Below are positions 25,891 to 33,628 of a stretch of DNA of 64,000 bases, piece after piece. The position numbers and the translations under genes are program-made. A model generated the notes under the pieces. The model saw nothing but the letters and a program-made list of their open reading frames with translations. It was not told the origin of the DNA and ran no database searches. Origin of the DNA: CANNBR01 sp964604015 (GTDB lineage Bacteria; Babelota; Babeliae; Babelales; CAIQNR01); the NCBI GenBank assembly GCA_964604015.1, contig CAZRXF010000001.1, forward strand, positions 1-64,000, in the 5' to 3' direction. The stretch's first letter is position 1. Every line of letters begins with the position of its first letter.

Positions 25891-26985
25891 TTAAGAAAAT
25901 GTTCGCATCGTAATGCCCTGAATCCACCCAAGGCTTGCAAGCGTGATCCACAAAGAGGTGAGTCCATAACTCATCAAAGGAAGAGGAATTCCGACGACAG
26001 GAAGAAGGTCGCACACCATTGCGATATTGATGAAGGTGGGTAAGACGATTGATGTGAGAATACCAATGCCAAGTAAACGAGCAAAAAATGTCGGAACTTT
26101 TTTAAGACGGTATAAAACACGAACAAAAAGAAGCAGGTAGAGCATCAAAAGTAGAAATGCTCCCACAAATCCCCATTCTTCACACAACACTGCAAAGATA
26201 AAATCAGTTTGACTTTCGGGTAAAAAAAGAAGGGTGTTTTGTGTCCCTTTGGTAAACCCTTTACCAACAAATTCTCCTGATCCAATCGCTATTTTTGATT
26301 GTTCAATTTGGTATCGTTCTTTGCGATTATCTCCAGCGCCCAGAAACACAAGTACCCGTTTTTGTTGATACGGTTTCATGGTCTTCCAGATGACTGGTGT
26401 CCCTAAAAGTGCAAGCAGTAACCCCCACCTAAAAAAACGACTGCCGATCCCTGAAAACCAGAGCATGACAAGGGCAGAACCGAAAAAGATAATTGCTGTT
26501 CCTAAATCTGGTTGTTTCAGGATTAAAAGTGCACTTACTATCATGGTTGCCAGGATGGGGATAAACGTGTCCATGGTGTACAAGGGAACGTCTTTTTCTG
26601 TGTACAGGTAGTACGTTAAAAACGAGGGGAAAAAAAGTTTGGCAAGCTCTGACGGCTGAAAGCGAAACAGTTTGAGATCGATCCAACGCCGAGCTCCCAT
26701 ACCGATTTTTCCTTTGATCAACGTGAACACCAAAAGCAGCACAATCAGAAAGTAGGTGAAATACCCAAGACGACAGAGTTTTCGATAATCTTTAAAGCAG
26801 CAAAAAAGATAAATAAAAAAACCAACACACAGGCCAAACGCCTGTTTTTTAAAAAAGATCGAATACGGCACCGCTGGTGTCATGGTTGAGCTATAGATAA
26901 AGGTAAGCCCGATGCAAGCGATGGCAGATGTGATTGCAAAACTGATCCAGTCAAAATTGAAAAGATAACGACGATCAATAACCAT
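25891..26985 (-). CDS. rodA: SEDS-family peptidoglycan glycosyltransferase RodA
   Basis: 364 residues with about ten membrane spans. RodA/FtsW hallmarks are present: ARRWIDLKLFRFQPSELAK, LILKQPDLGTA, LFLPESQTDFIFAVLCEEWG (containing the conserved aspartate) and GIPLPLMSYGLTSLW near the end. RodA polymerises lipid II into glycan strands during side-wall growth with a class B PBP; the partner is not in this window. Length and the DFIFA context favour RodA over FtsW. It is the last gene of a minus-strand run and starts five bases after the stop of the ankyrin-type gene. Confidence 0.9.
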   Translation of the reverse strand: MVIDRRYLFNFDWISFAITSAIACIGLTFIYSSTMTPAVPYSIFFKKQAFGLCVGFFIYLFCCFKDYRKLCRLGYFTYFLIVLLLVFTLIKGKIGMGARRWIDLKLFRFQPSELAKLFFPSFLTYYLYTEKDVPLYTMDTFIPILATMIVSALLILKQPDLGTAIIFFGSALVMLWFSGIGSRFFRWGLLLALLGTPVIWKTMKPYQQKRVLVFLGAGDNRKERYQIEQSKIAIGSGEFVGKGFTKGTQNTLLFLPESQTDFIFAVLCEEWGFVGAFLLLMLYLLLFVRVLYRLKKVPTFFARLLGIGILTSIVLPTFINIAMVCDLLPVVGIPLPLMSYGLTSLWITLASLGWIQGITMRTFS

Positions 26986-26990
26986 GTTGT

Positions 26991-27425
26991 TTACTCGAGG
27001 TCTTCTGGTGTTGTTGAGGATGTGCCTTTTTTAACAAGTACGAGAAGGTGATGGATAGAGATGCGCCGTAGCTGTTCTAGAGAGAGTTTGCAGGGGTCAA
27101 GATGGGACAGACTATCATGGTGTTTTTGTGCTGTGGTGTAGGTATGAGCACGTGGTCTGATTCCCCAGTAAAGAAGGAATCGTGCACAATCAATATGACC
27201 ATGGCTGACTGCTTCATGGAGAGCCTCTTCGCCTTGCGTGGTGGGAATCTTGGTAAGAAGAGCAAGACGAGTAAAATCGCCCGTTATTGCTGCAATTATT
27301 GCTGGATGAATGTCTGCTAACTGGGATGGCAAGGGGGAACGAGTGCATGCTGTTGCGTGGGGAGCACGTAAGTCAAAGAACAATAGTAAGAACAAACAGT
27401 ATGGTACGTACATGCGTATTTTCAT
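26991..27425 (-). CDS. Small exported ankyrin-like protein
   Basis: 144 residues from ATG 27425 with AAGGG nine bases upstream; an in-frame GTG lies directly before it. Signal peptide VPYCLFLLLFFDLRAPHA. The middle resembles one and a half ankyrin repeats (HPAIIAAITGDFTRLALL, then EALHEAVSHGHIDCARFLL). The C-terminus is helical and histidine-rich. It sits directly before rodA. Ankyrin proteins of host-associated bacteria often bind host proteins, but here that is only a possibility. Confidence 0.7.
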   Translation of the reverse strand: MKIRMYVPYCLFLLLFFDLRAPHATACTRSPLPSQLADIHPAIIAAITGDFTRLALLTKIPTTQGEEALHEAVSHGHIDCARFLLYWGIRPRAHTYTTAQKHHDSLSHLDPCKLSLEQLRRISIHHLLVLVKKGTSSTTPEDLE

Positions 27426-27470
27426 CACGAAAACCCTTCTCCTAAACGCCTATAATCATAACAATCACTT

Positions 27471-27498
27471 ATGATAACGGACGATACGTGAGAGTCAA
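27471..27498 (-). promoter_or_regulatory. Promoter for the ankyrin-like gene and rodA
   Basis: On the minus strand TTGACT (27498-27493), 16 bases, then TATCAT (27476-27471), about 45 bases before the ATG at 27425. Confidence 0.55.
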
Positions 27499-27523
27499 AA
27501 GTTTATAATCCTTAGAAGTATGG

Positions 27524-27559
27524 GCAGGATGCATAACTACAGTAGCATATGCACCCTGC
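27524..27559 (-). terminator. Hairpin after the ankyrin-repeat gene, possible terminator
   Basis: GCAGGATGCATA and TATGCACCCTGC form a stem with about one mismatch, located 40-70 bases past the stop of the 27596 gene. There is no proper T run, so it may be an RNA-stabilising hairpin rather than an intrinsic terminator. Confidence 0.35.
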
Positions 27560-27595
27560 TAAAAGTTATGTGAGCTGTAGTAACGAGAAGTTTGT

Positions 27596-28063
27596 TTAGT
27601 TACCTAACATTTCAATCGGATCAAGAAGCGCACTGGCAGTTGCTATCTCTCGGTTGTTTCTTTTTCGTATGAGAAGTTGTCTCGCTTCTTCTTTCGTTGC
27701 GTCGTCTGGTTCAACCCCGGACGTGCGTAGCAGGGTCACAACGGGACTGTGCCTGTTAACAAATGCAGCTCGCAAACCACTTACACCTTTCAATGAACCA
27801 CGTTGAAGGAGGAGTTGTACTGTCTCAGTGTGCCCTTGTCGTGCAGCACAAATAAGTGGATTGTCTTCACCAATACCATCAGGTGCATCGACTGGGACTC
27901 CTGCATCAAGAAGTCTTTGTACTTCGGCATTGTTTCCCTGTGCTGCTGCAACTTGTAGCCGGTAGCCAGCACTGTTTTCTCGTGCTTGTTGGACGAGACG
28001 ATAGTCTGCGGCGAGAGAGGTTAACGAATAAGAAATAGCGATAATAAAAAGATTAGTTTTCAT
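27596..28063 (-). CDS. Small exported ankyrin-repeat protein
   Basis: 155 residues from ATG 28063, where the signal peptide MKTNLFIIAISYSLTSLAA begins; the longer frame to 28111 runs through a hairpin. It holds about three ankyrin repeats: LQVAAAQGNNAEVQRLLDAG, PLICAARQGHTETVQLLLQRG and a weaker LRAAFVNRHSPVVTLLRTSG, then a basic helical tail. Ankyrin repeats mediate protein binding. It is separated from the gene upstream by about 400 noncoding bases and probably has its own promoter. Confidence 0.8.
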   Translation of the reverse strand: MKTNLFIIAISYSLTSLAADYRLVQQARENSAGYRLQVAAAQGNNAEVQRLLDAGVPVDAPDGIGEDNPLICAARQGHTETVQLLLQRGSLKGVSGLRAAFVNRHSPVVTLLRTSGVEPDDATKEEARQLLIRKRNNREIATASALLDPIEMLGN

Positions 28064-28461
28064 GGGAATAATTTCCTTATTAAGAAAATAAAAAAGAATA
28101 ACAAGCTCCAAAGAAAAGGAGCTGAACTATCATCGTGAACCCCGTGCCACAACGTAGCAGTGCATGCAAAATGCAACCAGTCGTTTGTGCGTCAGGTTCT
28201 AACGATACATGGGAAATAAAAGGGATTTAGGCCCAAGGCCATCCACGAAAACCAAAAATGCGAGAAGTCACTGCGACTTTGGAAACGAAACGAACATGAT
28301 CGAGAATTCTATTCACGTTGCGTCCTTTGTATTTTTGATTGGTTCTGAACTACACATTTGGTAGAGTTGCACAGTTTCTGTAAAACTGCAAGTGATCGAG
28401 ATTTATATTTATGTACCTTGCTTGAAAAGGAGTAGGGGTAACCTATCTCGTGATGGTGGAA
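28064..28461. other. Noncoding stretch of about 400 bases with a minus-strand hairpin
   Basis: No convincing gene. Near its left end AGCTCC, an eight-base A/T loop and GGAGCT (28104-28123) are followed on the minus strand by a T-rich tract, an intrinsic-terminator shape about 40 bases before the ankyrin gene at 28063. A 29-codon minus-strand frame (GTG 28316 to TAA 28227, ending in RGWPWA) has AAAGGA upstream but no other support. It could be a leader RNA, a small RNA or a decayed gene. Confidence 0.4.
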
Positions 28462-29163
28462 TTATTGTTTTGAGGAGGGGCCGCCAAAGAGCTTTTGCAT
28501 ACCGACTCGCAACTGTTTTTCAGATGCGGTCTCTTTCTTTGCAGGTGCTGAACTTGCCGCTCGTTGGGTTTCTGAGTTTCCACAGAATTTTCGCATGCCT
28601 GCGCGCAGTAATTCTTCAGGAGTAGGTGCTACGCTTTGTCTTGCTGCGGTGGCGGTTTGATGTGGCGCATGAGTGCTTGACGTATGTGTTGCGGCGGCTG
28701 CTCCTGCTGCAGCGGTTGGTCTATGAGTTGTAGGTTGTGCATCTGGAGTGTTCACAGTGTAGCCTAGTGTTGTGAAAAAGGTGCGAAGGTAGACTGTTCC
28801 AACATCTTGGTATTTTTCAGGATTTTCTCTGTCATCTTTGATAATCGCTCTACCCGCATCAAAGGCTGCGATTATTTGTTCAACCGTACGTGGTTGATGA
28901 ATCCATAAAGTATCGTCACTTGCCTTGAACTTACTTGTGTCGCTGAATTTTCCGGAAATAAGAGGCGGCGTTCCTGGAGTGAATTGCAGTCCTTCATTTC
29001 CCTGGGCGATCTGATGCTGTGTGAGTAACTGCAGTACTTGAAGAGCAGAAGTACGCATTTCATGAGAGAATTTCACCTCATCGTTATTGGGAGACTGAGA
29101 AGCTGCCTTGATTGGGGAACTTGCGCAGAGAGTGGCAATGAGAAGAAATAATGAGATTTGCAT
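28462..29163 (-). CDS. Exported protein with Ala/Thr/His-rich linker and duplicated C-terminal motif
   Basis: 233 residues, signal peptide MQISLFLLIATLCASSPIKA. The folded part (about residues 28-140) contains RTSALQVLQLLTQHQIAQGN and YLRTFFTTLGYTVNT. A low-complexity linker of Ala, Thr and His follows. The C-terminus has two copies of a short helix: EELLRAGMRKFCGN and EKQLRVGMQKLFGG. No known family. It lies nine bases after the gene at 29173 in the same direction, so they are probably cotranscribed. Confidence 0.65.
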   Translation of the reverse strand: MQISLFLLIATLCASSPIKAASQSPNNDEVKFSHEMRTSALQVLQLLTQHQIAQGNEGLQFTPGTPPLISGKFSDTSKFKASDDTLWIHQPRTVEQIIAAFDAGRAIIKDDRENPEKYQDVGTVYLRTFFTTLGYTVNTPDAQPTTHRPTAAAGAAAATHTSSTHAPHQTATAARQSVAPTPEELLRAGMRKFCGNSETQRAASSAPAKKETASEKQLRVGMQKLFGGPSSKQ

Positions 29164-29172
29164 GAGGGTCTT

Positions 29173-29631
29173 TCAATTGTGTTTTTTATTACGACACGCT
29201 GCCCACAAAGTACGTAAAGTCGCTACGTAGTCAACCTCTGCGGCAGGGTTAAAGGCTTTTATGATGATAGCGAGAGGAGTTAACCTGCTAAATTTTTTTG
29301 TGGTTTCTCCGTGTCTAAACGTTCCGCTGAAATAGATTTGCTCAACCTGAGTTCTTCCCGGATCATCTGAGCGAATTGGCTTGTCCGTGAAATCTATCTT
29401 GCAGTTGGTCTCTTCAGGAGGTTGAACGTGATTGAGTTCTAGTACAATGACTGCCGCTAGTAAGGCAAGCTCATGTTCAGAGTCAGTAGATTTAAAGACC
29501 TGCAATGCCTTGTTAAAATGGACGATAGGCAGAGCATGTACATCGGGTCTGAAGGCACATGAAACAGAGGTAGAAAGCGTGAGTTGAGGCAGGGCGATGA
29601 GACAGAAAACGATTTTTCGTGTCCGATTCAT
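29173..29631 (-). CDS. Small exported protein of unknown function
   Basis: 152 residues; GGGCGG precedes the ATG. Signal peptide around IVFCLIALPQLTLSTSVSCA. The mature part has HFNKALQVFKSTDSEHELALL and LTPLAIIIKAFNPAAEVDYV, apparently a small alpha/beta domain. I do not recognise it. It is the middle of three closely spaced minus-strand exported genes (gaps of 9 and 10 bases). Confidence 0.6.
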   Translation of the reverse strand: MNRTRKIVFCLIALPQLTLSTSVSCAFRPDVHALPIVHFNKALQVFKSTDSEHELALLAAVIVLELNHVQPPEETNCKIDFTDKPIRSDDPGRTQVEQIYFSGTFRHGETTKKFSRLTPLAIIIKAFNPAAEVDYVATLRTLWAACRNKKHN

Positions 29632-29641
29632 AAAACCGCCC

Positions 29642-30157
29642 TTATTGACCGGGATTAGGAATGGGTGTCTTTTTTTGTACCATGAGTTTTCCCTCTGATG
29701 TTGTCAGTAAGATTCTGTGCCCATCCAAGTCTAAAAAACGAATAAAAGCCGCTTGGGCAACCTGAGGCGCTGGTAGTGCAATACCCGTCTGGATGGCATG
29801 CAGCGTAATAGCACGTGCGTAATTTGCGGCGCGTACAAGGTGGGGAATAGGAAGAACGGAGCCATAAGTGACGGAAATAGCAAAAGTGACGCCGTCCATT
29901 AAGGTACATTCAAGAACACCGCCTGTCAGAAATGCCGTTTTGGTTATGTCGGTGATTCCAAGATGTACATTTGATGCTTTGATTCCACTTAGCCCGAGCG
30001 TGGTTTTGACCCACTCATAAAGTGCTTTTCTGCGTTGATTACGTTGGACTTCTTCAGGCGTTGCGCAAGCCTGCTCCGACACTCTAGAATCGGCAGCTCG
30101 CGTGATACAATGTGTAAAGAAAGAAAGAAGGATAATGGAATATACGAGTCTTTTCAT
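29642..30157 (-). CDS. Small exported protein of unknown function
   Basis: 171 residues from ATG 30157, with GAGGAAGGG upstream and signal peptide MKRLVYSIILLSFFTHCITRA; the longer frame to 30196 is not needed. The mature part has RRKALYEWVKTTLGLSGI, a strand-rich middle, and DLDGHRILLTTSEGKLMVQK near the end. No domain recognised. It is the first of three exported genes and lies 53 bases after tRNA-Pro on the same strand, so it may be expressed in part from the tRNA promoter. Confidence 0.6.
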   Translation of the reverse strand: MKRLVYSIILLSFFTHCITRAADSRVSEQACATPEEVQRNQRRKALYEWVKTTLGLSGIKASNVHLGITDITKTAFLTGGVLECTLMDGVTFAISVTYGSVLPIPHLVRAANYARAITLHAIQTGIALPAPQVAQAAFIRFLDLDGHRILLTTSEGKLMVQKKTPIPNPGQ

Positions 30158-30182
30158 CGTGTATTTCCCTTCCTCAACAGAA

Positions 30183-30203
30183 AAGCTCTTACCCAAAGAG
30201 TCT
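30183..30203 (-). terminator. Weak hairpin after tRNA-Pro, possible terminator
   Basis: On the minus strand AAGACTCTT, TGGGT loop and AAGAGCTT followed by a short T run, just past the CCA end of tRNA-Pro. The stem has a mismatch and the T run is short. Confidence 0.35.
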
Positions 30204-30210
30204 TAAAACA

Positions 30211-30286
30211 TGGTCGGGATGGCGAGACTCGAACTCACAACCCCTCGCTCCCAAAGCGAGTGCGCTACCAATTGCGCCACATCCCG
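30211..30286 (-). tRNA. tRNA-Pro (anticodon TGG)
   Basis: On the minus strand the cloverleaf is complete: acceptor CGGGATG/CATCCCG, D arm GCGC, anticodon stem CTCGC/GCGAG with loop TTTGGGA (anticodon TGG, proline), T arm with GTTCGAGTC, discriminator A and an encoded CCA (30213-30211). Confidence 0.95.
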
Positions 30287-30299
30287 ATTGTTTTAAAAG

Positions 30300-30376
30300 T
30301 GGGGTGAATGGTGGGGATCGAACCCACTACCCTCAGAACCACAACCTGATGCTCTACCAACTGAGCTACATTCACC
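30300..30376 (-). tRNA. tRNA-His (anticodon GTG)
   Basis: On the minus strand: acceptor GTGAATG/CATTCAC with an extra 5' G (position -1, at 30376) opposite the C73 discriminator, the identity element of bacterial tRNA-His. Anticodon stem-loop TCAGG-TTGTGGT-TCTGA gives GTG. T loop GTTCGATCC, and CCA is encoded (30302-30300). It is 13 bases upstream of tRNA-Pro and cotranscribed with it. Confidence 0.95.
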
Positions 30377-30437
30377 AACGCGATTTTTCAAAAGATCATC
30401 CCCTTTTTAGGGGCCTCTAAAGCTTAGAGTGAGGTCT

Positions 30438-30466
30438 AGTATAAAGAAGCTTTTTGTAAAAAGCAA
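30438..30466 (-). promoter_or_regulatory. Promoter of the tRNA-His/tRNA-Pro unit
   Basis: Minus strand TTGCTT (30466-30461), 17-base spacer, TATACT (30443-30438). It points to the tRNA genes and is back to back with the uvrA promoter. A CCCCTAAAAAGGGG hairpin lies in the short leader before tRNA-His. Confidence 0.65.
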
Positions 30467-30487
30467 AACGAAAAACCGATTTTTTTG

Positions 30488-30496
30488 TGGTATAGT
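30488..30496 (+). promoter_or_regulatory. Extended -10 promoter of uvrA
   Basis: TGGTATAGT (TGn plus -10 TATAGT at 30491-30496), about 44 bases before the uvrA ATG. The -35 region is poor, as expected for an extended -10 type. No LexA-box palindrome was recognised. Confidence 0.6.
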
Positions 30497-30539
30497 AGAA
30501 AGGTTCAGGTTTTCATTTTTCAAGACGGGGGCTTACACA

Positions 30540-33101
30540 ATGCAAAAAAAGTTTCGCTCATGGATTCGTGTCGTTGGAGCTCGTGAGCACAATCTTAAAA
30601 ACATTACCGTATCTTTGCCCAAAGAAGCCCTTACCGTCATTACCGGGCCATCAGGGTCAGGCAAAAGCTCTTTGGCTTTGGATATTCTTTTTACTGAAGG
30701 TAAGCGTCGTTATACCGAGTCGCTTTCAACCTATGCGCGGCAGTTTTTGGGTATTGCTAAAAAACCTGACGTTGATCAAATCGAAGGGTTATGCCCCGCC
30801 ATTGCCATAGAACAGCGTACCGTTGGCTCAAATCCTCGTTCGACAGTGGGCACGATTACCGAAATTTATGACTATTTGCGCGTTCTTTTTGCCCGTATTG
30901 GGAAGGTACATTGTCCTGATTGCAAAGCGCCGGTAGGTGCTCAATCTCCTGAAGCGATTACGCAGCACATCTTCGCATTTTTTCCAGGAGAGACGGTGAC
31001 AATTACTGCCCCTGTGGTGCGGCAGGAAAAAGGAGAGTTTAAGCAGGATCTTAAACATCTTTTTGAACAAGGGTTTTACCGCGTTATCATTGATGGAAAG
31101 ACGTATAAATTTTCAAGCATGCAGGATGTCGAGGCGGTTAAGCTTGCAAAAACCTACAAACATTCAATTGAGGTTCTTCTGGATGCAGTACCCGCGCTTC
31201 CTGATGAACAAAGCCGTATTCAAGAAGGGATTGAGCGAGCATTGCGTCTTGCAGGTGGCCTTGCAAAAGTTTCCGGTACTAAAAAAGAGCAGTTGTATTC
31301 ATCGTCTTGCATGTGTATTAATTGTGGTCATTCGTTTCCTGAGCTTGAGCCTCGTTTCTTTTCCTTCAATTCTCCTGTTGGGGCCTGTACCGAATGTTCA
31401 GGGTTAGGGATTATCGACCAATGGCCATGGAAAGAGGGTGATGCGGATTATTGGAAGACGAATTACCCTGATTTTTTTGGGAAACATGCGCAACGTTCAA
31501 CCTGTAAAGTGTGCCTTGGAAGGCGTCTGAATAAGTATGCGCTTGCGGTGACCATCGGTGATAAAAATATTTATGAGGTGTGTGAGCTTTCCATTGAAGA
31601 AGCGCTTGCGTGGTTTAATAATCTCCATGTTGATGAAACATCACTTAATATTGCCAACTCGCTTCTTGTTGAAATCAGTAGACGGCTTCAATTTTTAAAT
31701 GATGTTGGTCTGATGTACCTGACGCTTAATCGGTCAGCACGGACTCTTTCAGGTGGAGAAGGGCAGCGGATTCGCCTTGCAACACAAATTGGATCTTCAT
31801 TAAGTGGTGTGCTCTATATTCTTGATGAACCGAGTATTGGGCTCCATCAGCGAGATAACGATCGTCTGATTGGAACACTTAAAAATCTACGTGATCTTGG
31901 TAATACGGTTGTTGTTGTTGAGCATGATATTGATACCATGAACGCTTCTGACTACATTATTGATATGGGTCCTGGAGCAGGGATTCATGGTGGCACCGTA
32001 ACTGCGTCAGGAACTCCGCAAGAAGTTGCAAGAGATCCACATTCTTTGACTGGTGCGTATTTGAGCGGAAAGAAAGAGATCGCTGTTCCACAACAAAGGC
32101 GTACTCCAGGGGGGTATTTGACGCTCAAACATGCGCGTAAAAACAATTTGAAAGATTTAACGGTACAGTTTCCGCTGGGAGTGTTGTGCGGTGTTTCAGG
32201 AGTTTCTGGATCAGGTAAAAGTACGCTCATTATGGAGGAACTGGTACCATCTCTTGAACGTGTACTTGCCGCAAAGCAACAAACCCCAGATGCAGATGAT
32301 GATCTGGTGGGATATGAAAATATTCAATCGTTGGTGGTTATTGACCAAAGCCCTATCGGTCGTACATCCCGCTCGAACCCCGCCACCTACCTTGGGGTGT
32401 TTAATGATATTCGTACACTGTTTGCTTCCCTTCCCGATGCGAACGCACGCGGCTATAAACCGGGCCGATTCAGTTTTAATTGTGATGAAGGTCGATGTTT
32501 TGAATGCCGTGGCGATGGAACGATCACCGTTTCCATGCACTTTTTAGCCGATGTAACCATTACCTGCAAGGCATGTAAGGGTAAGCGGTATAACAAAGAG
32601 ACGTTACAGATTTTGTATCGTCAAAAAAATATTGCTGATGTTCTTGAAATGACTGCGGCAGAGGCAGTTGAGTTCTTTGGAGCTCACAAAACGATTGCAC
32701 GGCGCCTTCAATTGCTGTGTGACGTGGGCCTTGAATATCTCAAACTTGGGCAATCATCGACGACCCTTTCTGGCGGGGAAGCTCAACGTATTAAGCTTGT
32801 TGATGAGCTTGCAAAGCGTGGCAGCAAAACGATGTACATTCTCGATGAACCAACGACCGGCCTTCACAGTAATGATATTGAACGACTCTTAAAAGTTCTG
32901 GTCATTCTTGTACAAAAGTGTAATTCGATGATTGTCATTGAGTACCATCTCGATGTACTTAAATGCGCTGACTACCTTATTGATATGGGTCCTGAGGGGG
33001 GTAAGCAGGGGGGGACGGTTGTAGCTCATGGGACGCCGGAGAAAGTTGCCCAAAGCGCCAAGAGCCATACCGGGTTCTATCTTAAAAAGGTTCTTCGTTG
33101 A
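30540..33101 (+). CDS. uvrA: Excinuclease ABC subunit A with a shortened insertion domain
   Basis: 853 residues from ATG 30540 (GGGGG upstream, after the promoter at 30488; the frame to 30429 would begin before the promoter). Order: Walker A GPSGSGKSS (36-44), UvrB-binding region with CPDC, zinc module CINC...CTEC, a second CKVC, signature TLSGGEGQRIRL and Walker B ILDEPSIGL, then the second ATPase half with GVSGSGKST, zinc finger CFEC...CKAC, TLSGGEAQRIKL and ILDEPTTGL. UvrA scans DNA for damage and loads UvrB. The usual length is about 940; almost all of the difference lies between CTECSGLG and CKVCLGRRL, where the DNA-contacting insertion domain is reduced from over 100 to under 50 residues. 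All zinc and ATP motifs are intact, so it should be active. Confidence 0.95.
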   Translation: MQKKFRSWIRVVGAREHNLKNITVSLPKEALTVITGPSGSGKSSLALDILFTEGKRRYTESLSTYARQFLGIAKKPDVDQIEGLCPAIAIEQRTVGSNPRSTVGTITEIYDYLRVLFARIGKVHCPDCKAPVGAQSPEAITQHIFAFFPGETVTITAPVVRQEKGEFKQDLKHLFEQGFYRVIIDGKTYKFSSMQDVEAVKLAKTYKHSIEVLLDAVPALPDEQSRIQEGIERALRLAGGLAKVSGTKKEQLYSSSCMCINCGHSFPELEPRFFSFNSPVGACTECSGLGIIDQWPWKEGDADYWKTNYPDFFGKHAQRSTCKVCLGRRLNKYALAVTIGDKNIYEVCELSIEEALAWFNNLHVDETSLNIANSLLVEISRRLQFLNDVGLMYLTLNRSARTLSGGEGQRIRLATQIGSSLSGVLYILDEPSIGLHQRDNDRLIGTLKNLRDLGNTVVVVEHDIDTMNASDYIIDMGPGAGIHGGTVTASGTPQEVARDPHSLTGAYLSGKKEIAVPQQRRTPGGYLTLKHARKNNLKDLTVQFPLGVLCGVSGVSGSGKSTLIMEELVPSLERVLAAKQQTPDADDDLVGYENIQSLVVIDQSPIGRTSRSNPATYLGVFNDIRTLFASLPDANARGYKPGRFSFNCDEGRCFECRGDGTITVSMHFLADVTITCKACKGKRYNKETLQILYRQKNIADVLEMTAAEAVEFFGAHKTIARRLQLLCDVGLEYLKLGQSSTTLSGGEAQRIKLVDELAKRGSKTMYILDEPTTGLHSNDIERLLKVLVILVQKCNSMIVIEYHLDVLKCADYLIDMGPEGGKQGGTVVAHGTPEKVAQSAKSHTGFYLKKVLR

Positions 33102-33145
33102 TATTTTCGGGCCGTTTTACTTTGAAAGACGGAATGATTGATAAA

Positions 33146-33428
33146 CATTTTTCGAAAAAATGAGCTTATATTTTCTATACGTCGTCCCCAGCGATACGTA
33201 GTGAGCGTCGGGGATCCAGTTAATTTGAAGAACCTCATATGAAAAATCAGCTTTGTCTATCATGGGCACCATTTACGTGGATGTGACAGCAGATTTACTT
33301 CGAATGGGTATTTGAACAACTCAGACATATTTCATATGACTTGATTCACGTAAGACTGGATCCCCGACGCTCACTTTGTGTCGCTGGGGACGACGTAATG
33401 GAGAAAATAAGCCTGTTTTTCGAAAATG
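33146..33428. repeat. Long imperfect inverted repeat (MITE-like or palindromic element)
   Basis: Two arms of about 75 bases (33146-33220 and 33355-33428) are inverted copies. The core from CGTCGTCCCC to GGATCCAGT matches at 38 of 41 positions, and outer parts (TTTTCGAAAAA, GCTTAT, TTTTCT) match with small gaps. Inside, CATATGAAA recurs on both sides. It holds no gene and no T run. It could be a nonautonomous element or a dispersed palindrome. This fills most of the 500-base gap between uvrA and the next gene. Confidence 0.75.
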
Positions 33429-33562
33429 GATGATCTTTTTTTCAGGGGAAGTGTCTATTTATTTAACGCATCATTACCAAAAGTGCACACGTTCTGACAG
33501 CCATGCATGGGAGACTTTTTAAGCTCGTATTTCTATCAAAAGTAGCGTGGGGTCGACGTTTT

Positions 33563-33590
33563 TTGATTTTTTAATGGCATCAAGTACACT
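33563..33590 (+). promoter_or_regulatory. Promoter of the 33629-39620 operon
   Basis: TTGATT (33563-33568), 16-base spacer, TACACT (33585-33590). A start near 33597 would leave too little leader for an ATG at 33605 and supports the ATG at 33629. Confidence 0.55.
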
Positions 33591-33628
33591 TAAATCTCTT
33601 AAAAATGCGTATATTTAGGGTGTTTTCC

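Noticed and set aside
30035..30307. Plus-strand frame of 90 codons ending in GETRTHNPSLPKRVRYQLRHIP
   Set aside because: It is the antisense of tRNA-Pro; this peptide is a well-known false protein produced by translating tRNA genes.
30429..30539. 37-codon N-terminal extension of uvrA
   Set aside because: It would start before the likely promoter, and UvrA normally begins close to the IRVVGAREHNLKN segment.
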